Shown here: piece by piece, positions 1 through 7,445 of the stretch
Layout: every line of letters starts with the position of its first letter
Position numbering within the stretch: the stretch's first letter is position 1
From: CAZCJA01 sp964499015
GTDB taxonomy: Bacteria; Elusimicrobiota; Elusimicrobia; F11
NCBI GenBank assembly: GCA_964499015.1
Contig: CAZCJA010000052.1
Span: 1-16,912, forward strand
DNA: 16,912 nucleotides
Reading direction: 5' to 3'
Made by a program: the position numbers and the translations under genes
The notes under the pieces: model-generated
Databases searched by the model: none
Told to the model about the DNA's origin: nothing
Seen by the model: only the letters and a program-made list of their open reading frames with translations

Positions 1-1521
1 GCCCGTTTCGCCGCGCGACGGATAAAATTTTGCCCGCGCCACGCGAAAACTGTCCTCGGCGGCCAACGCCGCCGCGGGCGGCGGGGCGGTCACCAAGGCC
101 GGGCATTGCGTTCCGTAGTTGTCCCGCCAAATTGTGTAATCCGCCGCATCGACGGCCCCATCACCGTTTCCGTCGGCAAATCCGTAAAAAGGAACCACGC
201 TGCCGAATTGGCGCTGCCACAACAGAAAATCGTTCCCATCAACGTCGCAGTCAAAATCGTAATCGCCGCTTAATGGCGAAGGCAGGCGCCAAACCACCTG
301 ATACGTGTCGTACACCAAACGGCGTTGGCGCAGAAACGGGCTTAACACACCGTTGCCTTGCGTCAATAATCCCTGCCATTCCAGGTGCGATCCGCCGGTG
401 CCCTTGTTGTGCGCGAACGGAAGGCCGCTCTGCCACCAGTTATCGACGAATTCCATGGCAAAGCCGCCGATGCCGTTATCGGTCCCAGGACCGCCCGCTA
501 GATTGTCCGTGATGTTGTTCCAGCTCGCCAGATGAATGTGCAGCTGCCGTTCCTCGTCGAATTGACTGTCGGGAAAGCCGTTCTGATAGTCGCCGTATTC
601 GGTGAACAAAACCGGTTTATCGAGCACGCTTTTCACCGACGTCCAGATGTTGCCGAAGTTGCCGCCGCGATAGGCGTTGCAGCCGTAGATGTCGACGCTC
701 GGCGCGTTATTTTTAAAGGTGGTGAGGTTGAAATTAATGTCGCCCATGCTGATCGCCACCGGGTGGTTCGGATCCATGGATTTGATGAGCTGGGTGAGCT
801 CTTCGACGAATTGTGCGTAGGCCAGCTGCTGCGTTCCCGCATTGGTGGCGGTAAACGCATAATTGTTTTCGTTCCCGAGAACCCACATAAGAATGTAGGG
901 CTCGTCTTTGAAATCGATCACCATCTGTTCAACGCTGGCGCGAATGCGCATTTTTTGCACAGGGTCCAAATAATTGGTGCCGGAACTGAAGGCCACGCCG
1001 GAGCCGACGGTGTAAGCGCCGATCAGATCGCCCATGGCCACGCGGATGCCGTAGTTGGTGTAAAGATTCATCAATAGTTGTTTGTTTGGCGGATGGTTGT
1101 ATTGCAGGAGCGTCGAGGTGGACGTGCCGTAACCGGCTTGAACAGACGGGGAATTCGAAGCGTGATGATAAACACGGATGGTGTTCACGCCCATGTCGCG
1201 CATCAGTTGGAAATCGCCGACGGCGGTTTCCGTCGAATCTTTCACATTGTTCTTGTTCTCGTCCATGAACGCTTCTTGCGCCGCGTCGATCAGGCCGTTC
1301 CCGTTTTCATCGGTGATCATCCAATCTTGGAGCGTGCCGACATTTGGGTCCTGGCCGCGTTTGGCCGGCGTGTACACCACGCCTTTAACGACATACGGAA
1401 CGCCGTTGACGCGCAGCCGCCAGCCGTCGGTTTCTTTGGCCACTGTTACGACGTCGGCGTGTGCGGAAACAACGCCAAGAAGCAGGAAAAGTATCGACGG
1501 AAAAAGGGCTTTTTTGTTCAT
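1..1521 (-). CDS. Secreted clan GH-A-type glycoside hydrolase with dockerin-like EF-hand pair (3' end outside window)
   Basis: The frame is open for 507 codons from ATG at 1521 to the window edge, so the C-terminus is missing. Residues 1-22 form a signal peptide ending AHA. A TIM-barrel glycosidase follows: VPYVVKGVVYTP (41-52), GVNTIRVYHH (111-120), a likely acid/base Glu218 in WVLGNENN and a likely nucleophile Glu308 in KPVLFTEYGD. This pattern fits clan GH-A, close to the GH2 catalytic domain; family and substrate cannot be fixed by eye. Two calcium-loop-like stretches sit inside the barrel: D71-N73-N75-D79, and D87-N89-N91-V93-D95-E98, which matches EF-hand positions 1,3,5,7,9,12. Residues about 419-473 hold two more Asp-rich loops (DVDGNDFLLWQRQFG and DGNGDGAVDAADYTIWRDNYG) of the dockerin-like type common in planctomycete secreted proteins, bracketed by Cys425 and Cys473. 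A Pro/Ala linker comes next. Ribosome binding is weak (TAGGG just upstream). It is divergent from the Gln-rich gene, 154 bp away. Confidence 0.88.
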   Translation of the reverse strand, partial: MNKKALFPSILFLLLGVVSAHADVVTVAKETDGWRLRVNGVPYVVKGVVYTPAKRGQDPNVGTLQDWMITDENGNGLIDAAQEAFMDENKNNVKDSTETAVGDFQLMRDMGVNTIRVYHHASNSPSVQAGYGTSTSTLLQYNHPPNKQLLMNLYTNYGIRVAMGDLIGAYTVGSGVAFSSGTNYLDPVQKMRIRASVEQMVIDFKDEPYILMWVLGNENNYAFTATNAGTQQLAYAQFVEELTQLIKSMDPNHPVAISMGDINFNLTTFKNNAPSVDIYGCNAYRGGNFGNIWTSVKSVLDKPVLFTEYGDYQNGFPDSQFDEERQLHIHLASWNNITDNLAGGPGTDNGIGGFAMEFVDNWWQSGLPFAHNKGTGGSHLEWQGLLTQGNGVLSPFLRQRRLVYDTYQVVWRLPSPLSGDYDFDCDVDGNDFLLWQRQFGSVVPFYGFADGNGDGAVDAADYTIWRDNYGTQCPALVTAPPPAAALAAEDSFRVARAKFYPSRGETG

Positions 1522-1634
1522 GCCCTACATTCTAGTACACGGGTCAAGAAGAACGCTTTAAGAGGTTGTAAATTAGTTGTGACGGATCTTCGCCCAATCC
1601 TAACCCCGCCTAAAGGAGAAATTAAGGCCACGGC

Positions 1635-1675
1635 ATGCACACTCCCCCAAGCAATTCACGACAGGAGGCCTCCAC

Positions 1676-1679
<4 letters not shown>
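1635..1679 (+). CDS. Possible 14-codon upstream leader ORF
   Basis: A short frame, ATG at 1635 to TGA at 1677-1679, encodes MHTPPSNSRQEAST. AAGG at 1624-1627 lies 7 nt before its ATG. Its stop overlaps the start codon of the next gene in an ATGA arrangement, and it spans that gene's Shine-Dalgarno sequence. That geometry would allow translational coupling. Nothing in the peptide is recognisable, and a frame this short can arise by chance. Confidence 0.2.
1663..1673 (+). promoter_or_regulatory. Strong Shine-Dalgarno within a 10-bp palindrome
   Basis: AGGAGG at 1663-1668 sits 7 nt before ATG 1676 and is the best ribosome binding site in the window, which fixes the start of the Gln-rich protein. 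GGAGGCCTCC at 1664-1673 is a perfect palindrome, so the site could in principle pair with itself or with a second transcript. A tight intramolecular hairpin would be limited to about 3 bp by loop size. Confidence 0.6.
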
Positions 1680-1993
<314 letters not shown>

Positions 1994-2059
1994 GGCTAGA
2001 TATCATCGTGGAACGCTCATCCTCGCCTTAGGGAACGGATTTTGTTTTAATCGCCCCCT

Positions 2060-3019
<960 letters not shown>

Positions 3020-3022
3020 TCC

Positions 3023-5065
3023 ATGTTTAAAAGCCACACCGCCCGCGGTTTCCTTATCTGCCTGGCCGTTACCTTCGCCGTTCTGATCGTTTATTTCACA
3101 CGCTTTTTAACCACCGTCGAATACAAAACCGTCGATTTGCGTTTTCAGTGGGCGGGCAGCCGGGCTGGCAGCGATGATATTGTTGTCGTCGCCTTCGACG
3201 ATAAATCGATAAAGCGGTTTGGACGCTGGCCGTGGCCGCGCTCCACGCACGCGCAATTGGTCCGCCAGCTGAAAAAAGGCGGCGCCGCCGCCATTGCCTT
3301 CGATATTTTGCACACCGAGCCCGACCGCGATCATCCCGAGTCGGACGCGGATCTGGCACGCGCCGCTGGCCAGGCCGATAACGTGATTTCAGCGTCGTAC
3401 TTTGAAGGCGGTATTCATGATTTGGTCGGTGAAAAGCCGCTGGAGGCGTATAAAGCGCTGGGTGAAAACAGCGTTTCCGGATTCGTCAACGCGCAACCAG
3501 ACATCGACGGCGTCACGCGCCATTATTCGTTGATCGCATTGGAAAAAACAACCGACGGCGGATATTACCAGGTCCCGTCTTTGGCCGTCGCCGCTCTCGG
3601 CGTTAAAAACGATAAGAACTTCGACGCTGTTTATTCGTCCTTGCCCATCGACATTGACACGGAAAACCTCGCGGCGTCGAAAGCGCAAATTCTGCTCAAT
3701 TACAAATTCAACACGCAGCAGGATTTTAACAGCGCGTACAAGATTTACTCCTACGAGGATGTTTACGACGGGAAAATCGATTTAAAGAAGGCTTTTCAGG
3801 GAAAATTTGTGTTTATTGGGTCGTTCGCAACGTCTCTCTACGATTTAAAGGCGGTCCCGTTCGCTTCCATCTACCCGGGCGTTTTCGTCCACGCCAACGC
3901 GCTGGACAACTTATTGGCTAAAGATTTCCTAACGGAAATGTCCGAGATCCCAACGCTTTTTTACGTGCTTCTTTTGGGATTGGCGTTGGGCTTTGTTTTG
4001 CCGCGCTTGAATCCAATGGCCAAGTTGGTGGTGTTTGTCGTCGTCGTTGCCGCGATTATCGGGCTTAGTCATTTTGTTTTCATTAGCGCCAACTACGTTT
4101 TGCCGATGGTTCCGCCGCTCTTGTCGGTGGTCGGCTGCTACGGCGGCACGCTGTTCTACCGCCTGCTGATCGAAGAGCGCGAGAAGCGCAAGATCAAAGG
4201 AAGCTTCAAACAGTATTTGTCGCCGAAAATCATCGACATCATCACGCGGGACCCGTCCAAGCTTAAATTGGGCGGCGAAGAACGCGAAGTGACGGTGTTT
4301 TTCCTGGACATCGCCGGCTTTACCACCATGTCGGAGGCGCTCACGCCGACGCAGCTGGTGGAAGTGATGAATCAATGCCTCACCTGCTTCAGTTCCGTCG
4401 TGCTCAAGCACGAAGGCCTGATCAACAAATACATCGGCGACTGCATCATGGCGTTCTGGAACGCGCCGGTCGACCAGAAGGACCACGCGAGCCAGGCGTG
4501 CCTTGCCGCGCTCGACTGCATGAACGCGATTCCCGCCTTAAACAAGGAATTTGAAGCCAAAGGCCTGCCCAAGATCGACGCGCGGGTCGGCGTGAACACC
4601 GGCACGGTTGTCGTCGGCAACATGGGCTCGCACGAGCGCTTCGACTACACGGTTATGGGCGATCCCGTCAATTTGGCGTCGCGTTTGGAAGGGGCGAACA
4701 AGGAATATCATTCGCACATCATGGTGTCGGACGTGACGTTTGAGAAAGCGAAGGAGGCCATTGAGGCCCGCGATTTGGATTTGATCCGCGTCAAAGGAAA
4801 GAAAGAGCCGCGCCGCGTTTATGAAGTGCTCTGCAAGAAAGGGGAAATGTCGGAGGCGATGCGCAAAGGCCGCGATAAATACCACGAAGCGCTGAAGTTG
4901 TACCGCGACGCCAAGTTCCAGGAAGCGATCCACGTTTTCGACGAAGTTTTGCATTACCTGCCGGACGACCATCTCACCCGCAAGTATTTGGAACGCGCCC
5001 GCGTTTATTCGATCACGCCGCCGCCCGCCGGCTGGGACGGCGTGTTTGAAATGAAATCGAAGTAA
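3023..5065 (+). CDS. CHASE2-domain class III adenylate cyclase
   Basis: This 680-residue membrane signalling protein makes cAMP from ATP. A first membrane segment (about 9-29) is followed by an extracytoplasmic CHASE2 sensor (about 32-300; KTVDLRFQW, VAFDDKSIKRFGRWPWPRSTHA, GKFVFIGSFA). Further hydrophobic segments follow at about 310-326, 334-355 and 358-381, then a cytosolic class III cyclase domain (about 420-605). The catalytic set looks complete: metal-binding Asp429 (FLDIAGF) and Asp473 (NKYIGDCIMAFW), Lys469 and Asp547 in substrate-specifying positions that favour ATP over GTP, and transition-state Asn550 and Arg554 (VMGDPVNLASRLEG). Residues about 616-655 form a single TPR-like helical hairpin at the C-terminus. 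GAGG lies 7 nt before ATG 3023. The CHASE2 ligand is unknown in general and cannot be read here. The stop directly abuts the stop of the opposing permease gene. Confidence 0.95.
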   Translation: MFKSHTARGFLICLAVTFAVLIVYFTRFLTTVEYKTVDLRFQWAGSRAGSDDIVVVAFDDKSIKRFGRWPWPRSTHAQLVRQLKKGGAAAIAFDILHTEPDRDHPESDADLARAAGQADNVISASYFEGGIHDLVGEKPLEAYKALGENSVSGFVNAQPDIDGVTRHYSLIALEKTTDGGYYQVPSLAVAALGVKNDKNFDAVYSSLPIDIDTENLAASKAQILLNYKFNTQQDFNSAYKIYSYEDVYDGKIDLKKAFQGKFVFIGSFATSLYDLKAVPFASIYPGVFVHANALDNLLAKDFLTEMSEIPTLFYVLLLGLALGFVLPRLNPMAKLVVFVVVVAAIIGLSHFVFISANYVLPMVPPLLSVVGCYGGTLFYRLLIEEREKRKIKGSFKQYLSPKIIDIITRDPSKLKLGGEEREVTVFFLDIAGFTTMSEALTPTQLVEVMNQCLTCFSSVVLKHEGLINKYIGDCIMAFWNAPVDQKDHASQACLAALDCMNAIPALNKEFEAKGLPKIDARVGVNTGTVVVGNMGSHERFDYTVMGDPVNLASRLEGANKEYHSHIMVSDVTFEKAKEAIEARDLDLIRVKGKKEPRRVYEVLCKKGEMSEAMRKGRDKYHEALKLYRDAKFQEAIHVFDEVLHYLPDDHLTRKYLERARVYSITPPPAGWDGVFEMKSK

Positions 5066-5881
5066 TCAGTAGTGGCCTAAGCTTCCGTCGGCTTGGGACC
5101 GCTTCAGCGCCCACTTAAACGCCAGCACACCCACCGGCCAAATCACGACGGTAAAGACGGAAAGAAAAACGATGTGCTCTTTGATGTCGGCGAACTGCGC
5201 GCCGGACAAGAGGCTTTTGCGCAGCGCGGTCAGCGCGTGCATCATCGGCACCCAGTCGGCGATCGATTTCATCCACTCGGGCAGGATTGATGTCGGGAAA
5301 TACACGCCGCCCAACAGCTCACTGGCTGTCGCAATCACCCACGCCACCGGATTTCCCTTCTTAAACCGCAGAATAAACGCCGCCGATAACACCCCGAGAC
5401 CCATGAACGTCGTCAGCGTGAGGACCAGCGATAGAAAAGCCATGTTTATGTTCGCGGCCGGCATCGTCAGGCCGAAGGCCAGGAACGCGAGAAGGAAATA
5501 GAAGAACACCTCCCCGGTCGCGTAGAGGAAGTCCCACAACGTCGAACCCGCCAAGAACGTCGGTATGCGAACCGGCGTCACCAAAATCGATTCCAGCGTG
5601 CCCATGTACTGTTCCTGCCGAAGCGACTGCGCGAACGAGTTGAGCCCCGTGGTTTGATACGTGGCGAACGCGATGCCGATCAGCACAAACGGGAAATATT
5701 GGCCGCCGTATTCGGCGAGATGGGGAGACGCGCCCGCGCCCGAGTCGAACAGCTTGGCGACGAAATAAAACGTCGCCGCGTTGAAAAACACGCTGGCCAA
5801 ATCCAGCACGAAAGCGAACTTGTAGCTGACCGTTTGGCGGAAGTCCCGCATGATGAAGGCGAAGAAGGTGCGGAAAATCAT
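5066..5881 (-). CDS. ABC-2 type transporter permease
   Basis: This 271-residue integral membrane protein has about six hydrophobic segments (roughly 22-45, 62-82, 115-137, 146-170, 178-198, 237-257). Family signatures are the cytosolic coupling region QYMGTLESILVTPV (91-104) and the late segment YFPTSILPEWMKSIADWVP (194-212), both characteristic of ABC-2 export permeases. It would form the membrane channel with the ATPase encoded just upstream, because its ATG overlaps the ATPase stop by 4 nt (ATGA at 5878-5881). ABC-2 systems export drugs, polysaccharides, lipids or peptides; the substrate is not visible in the sequence. The adjacent sugar-nucleotide gene is convergent, so a glycan substrate is only a guess. 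Confidence 0.92.
   Translation of the reverse strand: MIFRTFFAFIMRDFRQTVSYKFAFVLDLASVFFNAATFYFVAKLFDSGAGASPHLAEYGGQYFPFVLIGIAFATYQTTGLNSFAQSLRQEQYMGTLESILVTPVRIPTFLAGSTLWDFLYATGEVFFYFLLAFLAFGLTMPAANINMAFLSLVLTLTTFMGLGVLSAAFILRFKKGNPVAWVIATASELLGGVYFPTSILPEWMKSIADWVPMMHALTALRKSLLSGAQFADIKEHIVFLSVFTVVIWPVGVLAFKWALKRSQADGSLGHY
5076..5097. terminator. Weak inverted repeat at a convergent gene junction
   Basis: CCTAAGC (5076-5082) and GCTTGGG (5091-5097) can pair over 7 positions, one of them G-U, around an 8-nt loop. It begins 11 nt after the cyclase stop and lies inside the last codons of the opposing permease gene. There is no T-tract on either side, so it is at best a candidate bidirectional or Rho-assisted end signal. 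Confidence 0.2.
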
Positions 5882-6663
5882 TCGATGTCCGCCGCGTCCA
5901 CGGTCTTCAAATAGAAATCTTCGAGCGAAACCTCGCTCAGTTCCTTCTCCATATCGCGCGTGCCCAGGGTTTTGATGATGCGGCCGTCTTTGATGATCAT
6001 GATGATGTCGGCCACGCGGCGCGCCTCGTCGAGTTGATGCGTGGACAGGATAACGGCCTTCTTTTGAATGCGCGTCAGGTGGTCGCGCAAAAGGCGGCGG
6101 AAACGCTTTAGCGTGTGCGGGTCCAAATTGCGCAAGGGCTCGTCTAATATAAGGACCGAGGGGCTGTGCAGAAGCGCGCGGGCCAGGGCCACTTTCTGCC
6201 GCGCGCCGCCGGAGGTGCGCAGCATCATGCGGTCGAGTTCGTCACCCAAGCCAATCTGCAGGGCCATGTTGCCGACAATGCGGTCGAGCTCCGCCGATGA
6301 CACGTTGTGCAGGGCGGCGAAGAAATCCAGGTTTTGGCGGCCGGTGATGCGGCCGTAGAAGGTGCTGCGTTCTTCGGCCGGCATCCAGCCGATCTGCGAG
6401 CGGCAGAAGACGGGTTCTTTTTTGGAGTCGTGGCCAAGGATCGAAACGGAACCGGACGTGGGTTCGACCAAGCCGGCCAAAATTTTAAGCAGCGTGGTTT
6501 TGCCGGAACCGTTGGGGCCGAGCAAACAGACGATTTTGCCCATGGGCACGTCGAATGTGATATCGCTCAGCGCGTTGGCGCCGGCGGGTTGGCCCGGATA
6601 ACGTTTGGAAAGCTGTGTGACGTGGACGGCAACGGGGACGTCAGAGATGTGTGCGTCTTCCAT
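5878..6663 (-). CDS. ABC transporter ATP-binding protein
   Basis: This 261-residue nucleotide-binding subunit is paired with the ABC-2 permease. Visible motifs are Walker A GPNGSGKT (49-56), signature TSGGARQKVALARAL (150-164; Thr-Ser-Gly-Gly-Ala in place of LSGGQ), Walker B VLILDEP (170-176), D-loop LRNLDP (177-182) and switch His209 in STHQLDEA. The Q-loop region reads IGWMPAEERS (91-100), with no Gln at the usual place; Glu-rich versions of this loop occur in other export ATPases. A short N-terminal extension (1-12) precedes the first strand. The start at ATG 6663 is 18 nt after the upstream gene's stop and lacks an obvious Shine-Dalgarno, which suits translational coupling inside the operon. 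Confidence 0.94.
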   Translation of the reverse strand: MEDAHISDVPVAVHVTQLSKRYPGQPAGANALSDITFDVPMGKIVCLLGPNGSGKTTLLKILAGLVEPTSGSVSILGHDSKKEPVFCRSQIGWMPAEERSTFYGRITGRQNLDFFAALHNVSSAELDRIVGNMALQIGLGDELDRMMLRTSGGARQKVALARALLHSPSVLILDEPLRNLDPHTLKRFRRLLRDHLTRIQKKAVILSTHQLDEARRVADIIMIIKDGRIIKTLGTRDMEKELSEVSLEDFYLKTVDAADIE

Positions 6664-6681
6664 GATGGGGCTAATTGTAAT

Positions 6682-7194
6682 TTATTCGAAGCGAACGGGC
6701 GTGGGGCAGAGGAACGAATCGGACTTGTAGGCGCCGCGTTGGATGTAGCGCGCGTTCACCACCAGGTTGGCCTGCGCGGCGCTCTCAAGCTGCGGCGTCT
6801 GATACTCCACGTCAAAACGGTACACCTGGCCCGGGGCGAGCGAGGTTTTGTGCGCGGGGGAAATCACATCGCCCGGCAGGCGCGTCTTAATTCCCTGAAG
6901 CATCGACTGCAGTTCAATGCCGCTCAGCGTGAGGTTGCTTTTGTTGGTGACGATGACTTGATAGTTGAGGGTTTTGCCCTGCGCGTAGGCGAACGCTCCG
7001 CCTTTGGCCACATTTTTATAGCCGCGAAAATCGATTTGAATGTCCAGCCCTTGCGCGTTTCCGACCGGAATGAGCGCGCTTTTGCCCCAGCTGACAAAGC
7101 TCATCAGCACCAGGCCCGCGATGAGCACCACCCACATCCAGTGGGCGCGCCGCGATTTGCGGTGAAAGATGGGCGTATCGCTGAGTCCAACCAT
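6682..7194 (-). CDS. Single-pass membrane protein with extracytoplasmic DUF11/CARDB-like domain
   Basis: This 170-residue protein has a basic cytosolic N-terminus (HRKSRRAH, 11-18), one transmembrane helix (about 19-35) and a soluble domain outside the membrane (about 48-170). That domain has the rhythm of an Ig-like beta-sandwich used for extracellular scaffolding: LNYQVIVTNKSNLTLSGIEL (76-95), SLAPGQVYRFDVEYQ (118-132), QANLVVNARYI (141-151). This resembles the DUF11/CARDB type, an identification made by pattern only. It is first in the operon with the ABC ATPase (18-nt gap) and permease, so an accessory role in export or in handling the exported substrate is plausible. ATG 7194 is the earliest start; a stop at 7237-7239 closes the frame upstream. 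The gene is divergent from the giant gene. Confidence 0.75.
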   Translation of the reverse strand: MVGLSDTPIFHRKSRRAHWMWVVLIAGLVLMSFVSWGKSALIPVGNAQGLDIQIDFRGYKNVAKGGAFAYAQGKTLNYQVIVTNKSNLTLSGIELQSMLQGIKTRLPGDVISPAHKTSLAPGQVYRFDVEYQTPQLESAAQANLVVNARYIQRGAYKSDSFLCPTPVRFE

Positions 7195-7332
7195 GCCCCC
7201 AGTGTGCCCCCCAAAGATGACATGGCCATGGCGGTGCTATGAAAAAGGCGAGACATTCGTAAAACGCCGCGTTAAATAGAATCAAAAAATTAACCGTTTT
7301 ATCGTCCTTCTTCCGCACAAATTAATCCCGCT

Positions 7333-7347
7333 TTAAGGCCGCCTTAA
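7333..7347. promoter_or_regulatory. Near-perfect inverted repeat in divergent intergenic region (candidate operator)
   Basis: TTAAGGC (7333-7339) and GCCTTAA (7341-7347) are exact reverse complements separated by one base. The one-base gap excludes an RNA hairpin of full length but suits a dimeric DNA-binding protein. It lies about 100 bp before the giant gene and about 140 bp before the divergent membrane-protein gene. No confident -10/-35 pair could be placed next to it. Confidence 0.35.
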
Positions 7348-7355
7348 GCATCCTC

Positions 7356-7374
7356 CGTTTACAATTCGTTTACA
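7356..7374 (+). promoter_or_regulatory. Helically phased direct repeat upstream of the giant gene
   Basis: CGTTTACA occurs at 7356-7363 and again at 7367-7374, exactly 11 bp apart, about one DNA turn. Each contains TTTACA, one base from the TTGACA -35 consensus, but no good -10 is found at the right distance. A tandem activator site or overlapping promoter element is possible. It is 72-90 bp before ATG 7446. Confidence 0.35.
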
Positions 7375-7445
7375 GCGATTTGATGAAGGGAATGTCGTTG
7401 ATTTTTCGCCGAGAACCCTTAAGTTTTAGAGGTACCAAAACAAAC

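Noticed and set aside
3929..4972. Minus-strand frames inside the adenylate cyclase
   Set aside because: The cyclase frame carries a complete catalytic residue set across the same bases.
7221..7230. Perfect 10-bp palindrome CATGGCCATG in the divergent region
   Set aside because: It is short, restriction-site-like and not repeated nearby; too easily a chance event to call an operator.
6307..7242. 311-codon plus-strand frame
   Set aside because: It lies opposite the ABC ATPase and the membrane-anchored protein, both with clear motifs. The translation has no domain.
7252..7282. TAGAAT at 7277-7282 as a -10 box for the giant gene
   Set aside because: No acceptable -35 hexamer lies 16-18 bp upstream, so a promoter call is not supported.
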